From Pseudoalteromonas distincta (GTDB lineage Bacteria > Pseudomonadota > Gammaproteobacteria > Enterobacterales > Alteromonadaceae), in contig NZ_JWIG01000001.1 in assembly GCF_000814675.1 (NCBI RefSeq), positions 756,471 through 820,470 on the forward strand: DNA of 64,000 nucleotides, in the 5' to 3' direction. The notes beneath the pieces were generated by a model that ran no database searches, had not been told where the DNA came from, and worked only from the letters and a program-made list of their open reading frames with translations. Made by a program: the position numbers and the translations under genes. Shown here piece by piece: positions 38,907 through 48,273 of this stretch (its first letter is position 1; each line of letters starts with the position of its first letter).

Positions 38907-39455
38907 TTAACAGCCCGTAGTAACAAGTGTAATCACTGGAGGAGTTACAACTACAGGGCCTGTCGTCGCAGTAGCTTGCTTATAATCAATACGGCAATCA
39001 TCTCCTTTTACATAACTGTTAGGGTAAATGATTAAAGTACCATCGGTTGCTGAATCATCTAGATTAAAATCCGCAGAATCATCAGTAGCGAAACTAACAT
39101 CTAAAAATGCTTCAAAGGCTTCTTCGGTTGCTGCAGGGTACCCATAAACGGTAGGCACACCAACATCAATCTCACCACCACTAGCGTCAGTATCAGTACC
39201 TAAAACAACTGTAGCCTCATCCTTTTTGTGATCACTAGCAATAATAGATTTGCCATTCACAATATTCATACCACTGCGAATAGAGCCCTGTAAGCCTTCA
39301 AGTGTTGAAGCATTGGCATCACCTTGTAAGTTTAAAAAGCGAGGCGCTGCGGTAACAGCTAAAATGCCTAAAATAACAATTACGATGATCAATTCAACAA
39401 GTGTAAAACCTGCTTGTTTATTTATTGGTAAACTTTTTAACGATTGCGTTTTCAT
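38907..39455 (-). CDS. mshA: MSHA major pilin MshA
   Basis: A 182-residue type IVa prepilin. The leader ends KQAG before FTLVELIIVIVILGILAV, with Glu at +5. The mature protein starts with FTLVE and has a C-terminal disulfide loop between Cys in GDDCRIDY and the final Cys of the chain. The acidic composition of the globular domain is typical of marine pilins. GAGG upstream of the ATG is a good ribosome site. It sits between mshB and mshC. Confidence 0.93.
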   Translation of the reverse strand: MKTQSLKSLPINKQAGFTLVELIIVIVILGILAVTAAPRFLNLQGDANASTLEGLQGSIRSGMNIVNGKSIIASDHKKDEATVVLGTDTDASGGEIDVGVPTVYGYPAATEEAFEAFLDVSFATDDSADFNLDDSATDGTLIIYPNSYVKGDDCRIDYKQATATTGPVVVTPPVITLVTTGC

Positions 39456-39477
39456 AAATAAGCCTCTTTTTAATTAC

Positions 39478-40062
39478 TTAGTTTTTAAATATTTTTACTT
39501 TGCCTGTTTTAGCAAAGTATGAAAAACCTGTTAGACCTGATATTTCCCCCGTATTGGTAGGTATACTTTTAACATCAATGGTGTGAGTTAAATAATAGAC
39601 GCATTGCGTATTTTCTGCATTGTACCTAACTAAAAAACTTACACTTTTTATTATCGATAATTCATTACTTAACGTACTACTGGGTGCATCTTGTAAAATT
39701 ATATTTAAAACTTGGCGGCATTTATTCGCATTTATAACTTCTGCACGAGTATCTTTTTTTTCTGTTTCATCGCTTGTTGGTGTACCTAACGTCCCATCAA
39801 CACCAACTATTACCCCTGCATAGTTAACAAATGTTTTGTTTGACCTGCTGTTTGGCCTACCTTCTAACTCCCATTGTCCTCTAACCATGCCAACAGCTGA
39901 TGAAAAACTACCTGCTATAGCGTCAACGCTTGCATTATGCGCTTGATTTTTAATACCTATATATTGAGGTATAGCAAAGCTCAAAATGACTGCCAGTAAA
40001 ATAACAACAATAACTAACTCAAATAATGAGAAACCTTTTGAGAAAGTTATTGTTGTGTTCAC
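39478..40062 (-). CDS. mshB: MSHA pilin-like protein MshB
   Basis: A 194-residue prepilin with SKGFSLFELVIVVILLAVIL at the N-terminus; the Ser-Leu-Phe-Glu form is usual for MshB. The start is a GTG supported by AAAGGGA seven bases upstream; no in-frame ATG lies nearby. It begins one base after mshG. The usual mshF gene is not present between them. Confidence 0.9.
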   Translation of the reverse strand: MNTTITFSKGFSLFELVIVVILLAVILSFAIPQYIGIKNQAHNASVDAIAGSFSSAVGMVRGQWELEGRPNSRSNKTFVNYAGVIVGVDGTLGTPTSDETEKKDTRAEVINANKCRQVLNIILQDAPSSTLSNELSIIKSVSFLVRYNAENTQCVYYLTHTIDVKSIPTNTGEISGLTGFSYFAKTGKVKIFKN

Positions 40063-40063
40063 T

Positions 40064-41284
40064 TTAATTCCCTTTGATTGCCGACATCATGTTCCACATA
40101 GGCATAAAAATACCCAATGCTAAAATCAGCACCATAATGGCAACAAACACAGTTAAAATAGGTTCTATTTTTGCGGTTAAACTTCGTAAGTCATAATCAA
40201 CTTCACGCTCATAATAATCAGCAGCTTCTTGAAGTAGCTCATCAACCCGGCCCGTTTCTTCACCTACCGCCACCATCTGTAATACAAGCTGAGAAAACAG
40301 CTCAGAACTTTTTGATGCCCTAAGCAAACTATCGCCCTTTTCTATATCTTGGCGCATAGTAATAATCGCTTTTTCCATATAGCTGTTATCTACGGCATGC
40401 GCTGTTAGTGATAAACCAGTGGTCATAGGCACACCGGAGCGCAATACCATAGCTAAACTTTGACTGTAGCGCGCAAGCAATGTCCGTTTTAAAATATCCC
40501 CAATAAATGGAATTTTTAATTTATATTGATCCCACTTAAAGCGTCCAGGCTCTGTATTTAAATAACGCCTCCAAGCAAAAACAGAACCAATACCCATCAC
40601 CAATAATAACCACCAGTAGTTAACAAAAAAGCTGCTAGTGCCAATTAATATTTGAGTCATTAATGGCAATTCAGCATCAAATTTTTCGAACATACTGGCA
40701 AAGGTAGGAATAACAAAAATATTCAAAATAATCATAGCCGCTACTAGAGCCAAAATAACAAAAGTAGGGTAGCGCATAGCTGCTTTTATACGCTTTCGGG
40801 TTTCTTGTTCTTTCTCAAAATAAATAGCGAGTTGATAAAACGCATCTTCTAATCGTCCAGAGCCTTCACCAACCATTACCATTGATACTGTTAAACGGCT
40901 AAATACCTCGTTATGTATCGCCATTGCACTGGATAAGTCGCGGCCTTGCTCAAGCTGCTTGGTAACTTCTATTAGTACATTTTTAAATTTTTTATTTTGC
41001 GTTGTATCTGCCAGCCCAACCATTGCTCGTATAATTGGTATACCAGCTTTTAATAGCGAATACATTTGCCTAGAAAACATAATCATGTCGTCTAGCGTTA
41101 TTTTTTCGACAAATAAATTATCAAAAATTTTGATGTTATTTTTTGTTTCAACTAAAGAGATTGATATTGGTATAAATTGACGCTTCATTAAACTATCAGC
41201 TACGCCAGCTTGGTTACTCGCTTCTAATTGGCCTTTAACCAACATACCTTTGCTGTCTTTCGCTTTGTAGCTATATAGTTGCAT
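40064..41284 (-). CDS. mshG: MSHA inner-membrane platform protein MshG
   Basis: A 406-residue GspF/PilC-family protein with two repeated cytoplasmic domains and three membrane helices (about 170-195, 215-240 and 375-400). It forms the inner-membrane platform turned by MshE. The ATG at 41284 has AGGGG six bases upstream. It overlaps mshE by 14 nt. Confidence 0.94.
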   Translation of the reverse strand: MQLYSYKAKDSKGMLVKGQLEASNQAGVADSLMKRQFIPISISLVETKNNIKIFDNLFVEKITLDDMIMFSRQMYSLLKAGIPIIRAMVGLADTTQNKKFKNVLIEVTKQLEQGRDLSSAMAIHNEVFSRLTVSMVMVGEGSGRLEDAFYQLAIYFEKEQETRKRIKAAMRYPTFVILALVAAMIILNIFVIPTFASMFEKFDAELPLMTQILIGTSSFFVNYWWLLLVMGIGSVFAWRRYLNTEPGRFKWDQYKLKIPFIGDILKRTLLARYSQSLAMVLRSGVPMTTGLSLTAHAVDNSYMEKAIITMRQDIEKGDSLLRASKSSELFSQLVLQMVAVGEETGRVDELLQEAADYYEREVDYDLRSLTAKIEPILTVFVAIMVLILALGIFMPMWNMMSAIKGN

Positions 41285-42998
41285 CAATATCCCCTACTAT
41301 TTCTGGGATATATTCAGCCACTTTAAATACTTCATCTAAAGAGGTAATACCTTGCTTGGCGTAGTTTAATGCCATTGTTGAGAGCGGCGAAAAATTCGCG
41401 CTATTTTTAGCGGCTTTTGCAAAACCTTGTGTGTCGTTAACTCGTAATGCATCCATCATTGCATCATCCATTTCGAGCAACTCAAAAATACCTACACGCC
41501 CTTTATAACCACTATGGTTACATGCAGTGCAACCTTGCCCTTTGGAGAATTGAGCTTCAGTAACATCTTCGCCTAAGTATTTTAGCCAGCTTATTTCTTG
41601 ATGATCTGGCAAGTACGGTACTCTACAGTCATTACATACTCGTCTTACTAATCGTTGGGCAATAATAGCGCGCAGTGAACTTGCCACTAAGTAAGCCGGT
41701 GCCCCCATATCAATTAGCCGCATAGCACTAGTGATTGCATCATTAGTATGTAGCGTTGATAACACAAGATGACCTGTTAAAGCGGCTCTTAACCCAATAT
41801 CTACGGTTTCTTGGTCCCGCATTTCACCAACCATTATAATGTCAGGATCTTGCCTTAAAGCGGTCCGTAAAATACCGGCAAAGCTCAGCCCTATTTTATT
41901 ATTTATTTGTACCTGGTTAATACGACCGATACGATACTCAACAGGATCCTCTACTGTAATAATTTTACTTTCTTGTTGATTTAGCTCACTTAGTGCACCG
42001 TATAGTGTGGTTGTTTTACCCGAACCTGTTGGCCCGGTAACTAAAACCATGCCATGGGGACGTTTTATAATGCTGCGCACACGTTTTAATATGTGTACAG
42101 GCATACCCGTTTCATCTAACGATAGTAATCCTGCGGATTGGTCAAGCAGGCGCATTACGACTGACTCACCATGCTGAACCGGCATGGTAGATAAACGCAC
42201 ATCAATACTATGGCTGCGCACTTTTATATTAAACCGGCCATCTTGAGGCAGGCGTTTTTCAGATATATCTAATCCCGACATAAGCTTTAAACGTAGCACT
42301 AATGCCGATGCTATTTTTACTTGGTTAAGAGTGTGCTCTTGCAATATGCCATCTACACGTTGACGAATGCGAAGCAAGCCTTCATCTGGCTCAATGTGAA
42401 TATCGGATGCACGAACTTGTACAGCATCCTCAAATATTGATTGCAGTAACTTTACAACGGTTGCATCTGATGTCTCATCACCTAAAGAATTTAAATCAAA
42501 CTCTTCTACGTCTTGATATTCTTCATGAAGTTGTGCTGCAAAGTTGGTAATTTCATCTGTACGGCGATATACGTTGTCAAACGCAGCCATAATTTGGCTT
42601 TCTTGAACAACAGCTAAATCTATTCGTTTAGGAGCAAGCATAGTCGCAAGTTGATCAAGGCTCCTTAAATCAGCAGGATCGCTCATCCCGAGCAAAACAG
42701 AGTCACCATTATCTTCAATTACTAATGCTCTGTAACGACGCGCATATACTTCAGATAAAAGTTTAGATACATCATGTGATATTTTTCGCTGTGATATATC
42801 TAAAAAAGGTACCTGTAATTGCTGCGCTAAAAAGCGTAATAGTTGTGGCTCACTAATAAACTCAAGGCTAATAAGTGTCGAACCTAATTTACGACCTGTC
42901 GCTGCTTGAACATTTAATGCTTCACTTAGTTGCGCTTCGGTGATCATGTGTTCATGAACAAGTAAATCGCCTAAGCGCATTTTTAAACTAGGTCTCAT
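41271..42998 (-). CDS. mshE: MSHA assembly ATPase MshE
   Basis: A 575-residue GspE/PilB-family ATPase. The N-terminus carries two MshEN motifs (RLGDLLVHEHMITEAQLSEA and KLGSTLISLEFISEPQLLRF) that bind c-di-GMP in the Vibrio protein. Walker A is VTGPTGSGKTTTLY, the Asp box is ITVEDPVEYR and Walker B is PDIIMVGEMRD. A tetracysteine zinc site (CNDCRVPYLP and CTACNHSGYKG) is intact. It powers pilus extension and would be switched on by c-di-GMP. AGGAGG precedes the ATG. It overlaps mshN by 4 nt. Confidence 0.95.
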   Translation of the reverse strand: MRPSLKMRLGDLLVHEHMITEAQLSEALNVQAATGRKLGSTLISLEFISEPQLLRFLAQQLQVPFLDISQRKISHDVSKLLSEVYARRYRALVIEDNGDSVLLGMSDPADLRSLDQLATMLAPKRIDLAVVQESQIMAAFDNVYRRTDEITNFAAQLHEEYQDVEEFDLNSLGDETSDATVVKLLQSIFEDAVQVRASDIHIEPDEGLLRIRQRVDGILQEHTLNQVKIASALVLRLKLMSGLDISEKRLPQDGRFNIKVRSHSIDVRLSTMPVQHGESVVMRLLDQSAGLLSLDETGMPVHILKRVRSIIKRPHGMVLVTGPTGSGKTTTLYGALSELNQQESKIITVEDPVEYRIGRINQVQINNKIGLSFAGILRTALRQDPDIIMVGEMRDQETVDIGLRAALTGHLVLSTLHTNDAITSAMRLIDMGAPAYLVASSLRAIIAQRLVRRVCNDCRVPYLPDHQEISWLKYLGEDVTEAQFSKGQGCTACNHSGYKGRVGIFELLEMDDAMMDALRVNDTQGFAKAAKNSANFSPLSTMALNYAKQGITSLDEVFKVAEYIPEIVGDIDATI

Positions 42999-44137
42999 AC
43001 GGCCTCCTTTAGCGCAACTAAACGCTGTAATGCATGCTGAGTCATAGCAGTATTTAATCCACCTAAATCTAGAGCTACTTTGTAAAGTTGTTTAGCATCC
43101 AGGTATTCTCCCAGTGCATCTTTTGAGGTTGCAAGTGCAAGCCACCACTTGGCTTGACTAGGCTGAAGCTTTGTAAGATGTTTAAAGCTTTCAAGTGCTT
43201 TATGGTGCTTACTTGCACTTTGCGCGGCAGTCCCTTGCAGCACCCAAAAATCAAGATTCGCTTGAGGCTCAAATTCATCACTTAAAAGCAGCAATACCCC
43301 TTCATACTGTTGTTGCATAATAAGAATTTTGCTTAGCATTACACGCCATTCAAGTACGTTAGGATTTTGGCGAATACCCGCTTGCAAAACCTGCTGTGCA
43401 GAATTTATATCTTGTTGTTTAAAGTAAGTTGCAGCCAGTAAGTTTCGAGCCTCAACATGTAAAGGCGATTGCGCTAAAATCACGTTTAAATCACTTATAG
43501 CTTCGTTGTATAAGCCAAACTGTATTGCCTGCTTAGCTGCCGCTAATTGCTCAACCAATAAAGCCTGTGGCGACTTAGCTTCTGCCACGCTTTTAATCAT
43601 AGTATTTTGAGGCTTAGCTTTAGTCATTAGCGTAATTTTTGGCTTACTCACAGTAACTTCGCTAGCGGCTAACTCTTTATTATTAGCTAGTGCAGAGCTT
43701 TGTTTAACCTCGGCAATTACAACCGGCTCAACTACTGGCTGAGAAACCAATAATGTAGCTTCACTCAACTTGGGTTCAGCTAAATCATTCACTTTTGGCT
43801 TTATTTGCTCAATTGGCATAACTGCCTTCACAGCTTCTTGCTCAACCATAGGTTCTGCAGTGCTTTTTTTATCTTGGGAGTCAGATAAATTAGAGGTTAT
43901 AACCGCAACCATTTTTTGCTGTGGTAATACAGGCTCACGTTGGGTCTCTTTTTTGTCGGCGGTAGGTAAATACAGGTATGCTAAAAAAATAACACTTAGC
44001 ATAATAAGTAAAATTACGGCTTTAAATACAATGTTTCTTACATCATATATTGGCTTTACGCTTACACCTTCTTGAATACTTACTTGCTTAGCTTCACGTT
44101 GCTCAATATTTTTAAGCATATTATTTATAACGCTCAT
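42995..44137 (-). CDS. mshN: MSHA biogenesis protein MshN (TPR)
   Basis: A 380-residue protein: short cytosolic N-terminus (MSVINNMLKNIEQREAK), one membrane helix (about 40-60), an Ala/Glu/Pro-rich linker with repeated Pro-Val and Lys-Pro pairs, then TPR repeats (about 185-375, e.g. NEAISDLNVILAQSPLHVEA). The start at 44137 is favoured because GGAGG lies eight bases upstream and the ATG overlaps the mshM stop as ATGA. A longer reading from an ATG at 44158 is less likely. Confidence 0.9.
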   Translation of the reverse strand: MSVINNMLKNIEQREAKQVSIQEGVSVKPIYDVRNIVFKAVILLIMLSVIFLAYLYLPTADKKETQREPVLPQQKMVAVITSNLSDSQDKKSTAEPMVEQEAVKAVMPIEQIKPKVNDLAEPKLSEATLLVSQPVVEPVVIAEVKQSSALANNKELAASEVTVSKPKITLMTKAKPQNTMIKSVAEAKSPQALLVEQLAAAKQAIQFGLYNEAISDLNVILAQSPLHVEARNLLAATYFKQQDINSAQQVLQAGIRQNPNVLEWRVMLSKILIMQQQYEGVLLLLSDEFEPQANLDFWVLQGTAAQSASKHHKALESFKHLTKLQPSQAKWWLALATSKDALGEYLDAKQLYKVALDLGGLNTAMTQHALQRLVALKEAV

Positions 44138-45036
44138 AACCACTGCCTCCAAACCCATATAGCAGCAATAACTAAAACACTAAACATTAACGCGCTGTAA
44201 CTCCAATATTGGCCTGTCCGGTATTTTGCGCAGTCTTCAGTATCTTTTATGGCAAGCTGAATATGGCGATTTGTTATTGTATTTAATCCTTCACCGTACG
44301 CTTGTAATAGTGCTTTGTGGCATAAAATATTAACTAATCTAGGAATACCACGGCTTGCTCTGGCAATCTTAAGCCCCATACTATTATTAAATAAAGGAGG
44401 CCGATTAAACCCTGCAACTTGTAAGCGATGATTAATATAATAAACAACCTCTGCGCCAGTCATCGCCCTTAATTTATACGAAAAACTGATACGTTGGCGT
44501 AACTGCCTTACTTTATTATTTGCCAGTTTTTCATCAAGTTCTGGTTGTCCAAATAGCACTACTTGAATCAGCTTTTCGCTTTCTGTTTCTAAGTTTGTAA
44601 ATAATCTAAGCGCTTCTAGAGTCTCCCAGCTCAAGCATTGCGCTTCATCTATCAAAAGTACTACGCGCTCATTGTCTTCTTGTAAGTCGAGTAAATGATG
44701 ATTTATAAGTTGCCCTAGTGCTTGTTGATCCAATGCTTTATCTACATCCATGCCCAGCTCAACTGCAATCGCCCATCTAAGCTCTTCTGGGCTTAAATAA
44801 GAGTTAGGTAAATAAGCCACAATGTAATCTGGCTCAAGTTGGTTTAATAACTTTCTACAAAGCAATGTTTTACCAGTCCCAACTTCACCGGTAACCTTAA
44901 TAAACCCCTCCCCCATTTCAATGGCAGTTGTTAACACTTGCATCGCTTCGTGGTGCGGCTCAAGCGCACAAAAAAATTGTGTGTTAGGGGTTAACGTGAA
45001 AGGCATTTCACTTAAATTAAAAAAGCTTAAATACAT
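44134..45036 (-). CDS. mshM: MSHA biogenesis AAA ATPase MshM
   Basis: A 300-residue ExeA/GspA-type AAA+ protein. Walker A is TGEVGTGKTLLCRKLL, Walker B is VVLLIDEAQCLSWETLEALR, and a C-terminal membrane helix is seen at about 275-296. It probably helps insert the secretin or its partners across the envelope. It begins two bases after mshL. Confidence 0.93.
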   Translation of the reverse strand: MYLSFFNLSEMPFTLTPNTQFFCALEPHHEAMQVLTTAIEMGEGFIKVTGEVGTGKTLLCRKLLNQLEPDYIVAYLPNSYLSPEELRWAIAVELGMDVDKALDQQALGQLINHHLLDLQEDNERVVLLIDEAQCLSWETLEALRLFTNLETESEKLIQVVLFGQPELDEKLANNKVRQLRQRISFSYKLRAMTGAEVVYYINHRLQVAGFNRPPLFNNSMGLKIARASRGIPRLVNILCHKALLQAYGEGLNTITNRHIQLAIKDTEDCAKYRTGQYWSYSALMFSVLVIAAIWVWRQWL

Positions 45037-45038
45037 AG

Positions 45039-46703
45039 TTAGTTTTCATACCATGTTTTTAAAAGCTGACGGCTTTCACCTTGTTGTTTTTTCCAAGTGT
45101 CGGGCATAACAACGGTTGGTTTGATTAAGATAATCAGCTCTTTTTTCTCTTGGCGTTTACGAATACTTTTGAATAAATTGCCAAATAGCGGGATATCACC
45201 CAGCACCGGTGTTTTAGATTCTTCATCCTGAGTAGACGTTTGCATCAAGCCACCAATAACCACTATTTCGCCACTTTGAGCGCGAATAACGGTATCTGAC
45301 TCTCGAATGTTGCTTTGCGCTAGAGGTAACTCAAAACGTTGATCGTCTAAAGTAATTACCTTTAGTTGCTCCTCTGTCTCAGTTACTGAAGGGTGAACAT
45401 GCAAAATGACTGAGCCATACTTATCAATCTGCGGCGTTACATCAAGCGCAATACCAGAAAAGAACGGTGTTAAATCAATCTCAGGCGAAGTAGTTGTAGC
45501 AGTACCTGTTACCGTCGTACTTGATACGTTAGTAACAAAATATTCGTCCTGCCCTACTTTTATAACTGCTTTTTGATTGTTTGTAGCCGTAACCCGAGGG
45601 TTGGATAACATTTGCACATCGCCTTGGGTTTCTAGCAAATTAATAACCCCGTTAAAGTCACCTTTTTGAATGGTTAGCGATGACGCTCCGCCAATTGCAG
45701 CCGAAATACTATTACTAATTGTAGAACCCGCTGTTGTAGCAAACGAAATCCCACCTTCTAAACCACTGGCTATACGCTCCCAGTTAACTCCTTGTTGGTA
45801 CTCATCTTTTAAAGTTACTTCTATTATTTTTGCTTCTAGAATAACTTGGCGTTGCAGGTTTTCTTGGCTTTGACGTAAAAACTCTTTTAGCTGACTAATT
45901 TCACTGGGCAATGCATTTACTGTAACCAAACTAGCTTGTGGGCTTGCAACAACATAGCGCCCATCGCTTGCGCCAATTAAGGACTTAAGAGCAACTTCTA
46001 ATTCTTGCCAAAAATCATTTTTATTAATTGTTTGGATTCGAGAGCCATTTAAATCTAAGCTTTGGTTGTCACCACCAGAGCTACTATTTTGTTGGTTACC
46101 ACTGCCTGAATTTGAACTACTCGATCCATTGCCACTTTGTGCAAACTGACTAACCCCACCAGCAACAACACTCACTGTAGATTGACCATGACGTTGCATC
46201 ATCAAATAATTTACAGGTATCGTTTCTGTGCGCATTTTGGCTGGTAATACTTGTACAATTCGCCCTTCATTTACAATATCTAAAGGGTACATACGCTTAA
46301 TAACAGCAATGACTTCGTTAAACGTAACGCTTTTTAGGTTTAAACTAATTGTGCCATTTACTTCTGGGTGTACAGCAACACTAAAAGGAGTATCGTCTGT
46401 TAAGCCTGCAAAAAAAGCGCCTATTTCAACATCATTTGCAGCAACATCAAAACGCTTGATAGATAAATCATCACTTATCGTTTGCTCATTATTTATAGAT
46501 GACAATAAGCTTTGTGTAAGTTCGCTTGGCATTTGTAGAGGCGCAATGGCTTTAGGCTTTGTTGGTTTTTCTACTAACTCTTGCTCTATATGCGTTTTAA
46601 TCTCTTTACCTGGTTTAAAGCTATGGCAAGCCGTTAAAAACGTAGGCAACAAAAAGAGAACAAGCCACGGGTGAGATAAATTATTTTTTAATTTCATAGT
46701 CAT
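45039..46703 (-). CDS. mshL: MSHA secretin MshL
   Basis: A 554-residue outer-membrane secretin with a lipoprotein-type signal (LVLFLLPTFLTACHS, lipobox LTAC). A Ser/Gly/Asn-rich linker lies near residues 190-215. The secretin domain carries VTPQIDKYGSVILHVHPSV and the C-terminal PVLGDIPLFGNLFKS signature. It is the outer-membrane gate for the MSHA pilus. It overlaps mshK by 23 nt. Confidence 0.95.
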   Translation of the reverse strand: MTMKLKNNLSHPWLVLFLLPTFLTACHSFKPGKEIKTHIEQELVEKPTKPKAIAPLQMPSELTQSLLSSINNEQTISDDLSIKRFDVAANDVEIGAFFAGLTDDTPFSVAVHPEVNGTISLNLKSVTFNEVIAVIKRMYPLDIVNEGRIVQVLPAKMRTETIPVNYLMMQRHGQSTVSVVAGGVSQFAQSGNGSSSSNSGSGNQQNSSSGGDNQSLDLNGSRIQTINKNDFWQELEVALKSLIGASDGRYVVASPQASLVTVNALPSEISQLKEFLRQSQENLQRQVILEAKIIEVTLKDEYQQGVNWERIASGLEGGISFATTAGSTISNSISAAIGGASSLTIQKGDFNGVINLLETQGDVQMLSNPRVTATNNQKAVIKVGQDEYFVTNVSSTTVTGTATTTSPEIDLTPFFSGIALDVTPQIDKYGSVILHVHPSVTETEEQLKVITLDDQRFELPLAQSNIRESDTVIRAQSGEIVVIGGLMQTSTQDEESKTPVLGDIPLFGNLFKSIRKRQEKKELIILIKPTVVMPDTWKKQQGESRQLLKTWYEN

Positions 46704-47004
46704 ATAATTCTAATTTTATTTGTTTATCATCATTTGCTAGCACAACGTGTTTTGAGTTAATGCTTAGCACCCGAAAATCGTCTACAACATCACCCACTCG
46801 ATAAATATGGCCGGAAATAATAGCCTTAAATGCTGTACTGTTTTTAATAATAGATTGCAATTTAAGTTCTGTACTTTGCTTAGTGGGACTATTGTTACTC
46901 ACGAACATATTTGGCTGAGTCGGATCGCGAAGTTGCGCAAGCGCACTCGGCGCAATAATGTAAAGAGCCAAAGTACAAATACTATAACGCGATAAATTTT
47001 TCAT
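46681..47004 (-). CDS. mshK: MSHA biogenesis protein MshK
   Basis: A 107-residue small secreted protein. The signal peptide ends near SALAQLRDPTQP; the mature start LRDPTQP is typical of MshK and of PilP-type proteins. It probably contacts the secretin or the platform. Position between mshJ and mshL confirms it. Confidence 0.9.
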   Translation of the reverse strand: MKNLSRYSICTLALYIIAPSALAQLRDPTQPNMFVSNNSPTKQSTELKLQSIIKNSTAFKAIISGHIYRVGDVVDDFRVLSINSKHVVLANDDKQIKLELYDYEIKK

Positions 47005-47677
47005 TAGCGCTCACTGTAGCTATATGTAGGACGAGTTCAGCTTGAGGGTACTCTAGTACCTGATAACTAAACTCTTGTATTAATAACTTATTTTGATTGT
47101 TTTTTAATGCAGCTAAATATTTTTGTAAGTTGAAATAGCTGCCTTGTAAAGTAACCACCATTTGATGCTCAAAAAATAATGTTTGCGTATCATGCTCACC
47201 GAGCTTTTCTACATCGATAGCTCGTGCTGGTTTGACATTAAAGCTACTTACTTTCACATCGCTACTATCTACGAGCAAATCTTTTAAAACGGCAGGTACA
47301 TTTTTAGCAGCAACAAAGCCTTGGCTAAAACTACTAAGTTGATTATTTATTTCGGCTAATTCGTCTCTAGTTTGTGCAATTTGCCCGCGTAAAACCTTAG
47401 TGTAGTCGTAGTTTAGTGCTTGATTTAACATAGAAAGTTGTGTGTTTATCTGCTGCAACTCTTGCAGCGTTATATTGTGCTTTGAACGTATATTGGCAAC
47501 TTCATCTTGCTGTGGAAAAATAACAAACCAGAGACCGAGGTAAATCACTATAAACAGACCAACAAATAAGGTGGAATACTTCTCACGTTTTTGTAGCGAT
47601 GCAAACTGTGTTTTATATTTGACCCACAATGGCCAACCTTTGCTTTTATTATTCGGGCTAATTGCTTCTTGGCTCAT
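46982..47677 (-). CDS. mshJ: MSHA biogenesis protein MshJ (PilO-like)
   Basis: A 231-residue bitopic inner-membrane protein: one helix (about 39-55) followed by a periplasmic coiled coil and a ferredoxin-like domain, as in PilO. It forms the alignment complex with MshI and MshI2. It overlaps mshI2 by 4 nt and mshK by 23 nt. Confidence 0.9.
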   Translation of the reverse strand: MSQEAISPNNKSKGWPLWVKYKTQFASLQKREKYSTLFVGLFIVIYLGLWFVIFPQQDEVANIRSKHNITLQELQQINTQLSMLNQALNYDYTKVLRGQIAQTRDELAEINNQLSSFSQGFVAAKNVPAVLKDLLVDSSDVKVSSFNVKPARAIDVEKLGEHDTQTLFFEHQMVVTLQGSYFNLQKYLAALKNNQNKLLIQEFSYQVLEYPQAELVLHIATVSANEKFIAL

Positions 47678-48273
47678 GGTCTATCGCCCTCATCACTAAG
47701 GTCTGTCGCTACGTTAAATTTACTCACACCGCCTTGCGTCGAAAGCTCTAAAACTGAAAACTCTTTATCAATAAAAAATGACGATTGTTTTAAATTACTA
47801 AACCAAATAGGTAAAAATTTTGACTGCGATACTTGCCCTTGAAGCGTCACACTTTTCCCTGCAAACTTAATGTGGGTCAACCAAATGTTAGGTTCGTGAT
47901 ACTTTGCCAAATCTTGCATTACCAGAGCGTAATCGGTTGTAGATTGATCTGTGCTTAGCTCTAAATAGGTAAATATTTGCTGTTTATGCAAAACCTCTTG
48001 CTGAAGTGTTTTTAGCTCATTAATAAATAGTGCTTTATTTTGCTTCTCTGCTAACTGCTGTTTTACAACTTCTAACTGAGCTTTTCCTTGCTTGAGGTAT
48101 TCCTTATTTTGTTTTAAATCAAGCTTATTAGAATATGTTTTATAACTATAAAAAGCCCACGTGATCGCAATGATTAATAGCGCACCTAACCACAACGTAA
48201 TCATTCCCGATAAAGGGACTGGGTCTCGCCGCACTCGAAGGGTTTTATGATAAAAGTTAATCCGGGTTTTCAT
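47674..48273 (-). CDS. mshI2: MSHA biogenesis protein MshI2 (PilN-like)
   Basis: A 199-residue bitopic protein. It begins with the PilN-like INFYHKTLR motif used to contact the PilM-like partner, then a membrane helix (about 23-42), coiled coil and periplasmic domain. It overlaps mshI and mshJ by 4 nt each. Confidence 0.88.
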   Translation of the reverse strand: MKTRINFYHKTLRVRRDPVPLSGMITLWLGALLIIAITWAFYSYKTYSNKLDLKQNKEYLKQGKAQLEVVKQQLAEKQNKALFINELKTLQQEVLHKQQIFTYLELSTDQSTTDYALVMQDLAKYHEPNIWLTHIKFAGKSVTLQGQVSQSKFLPIWFSNLKQSSFFIDKEFSVLELSTQGGVSKFNVATDLSDEGDRP

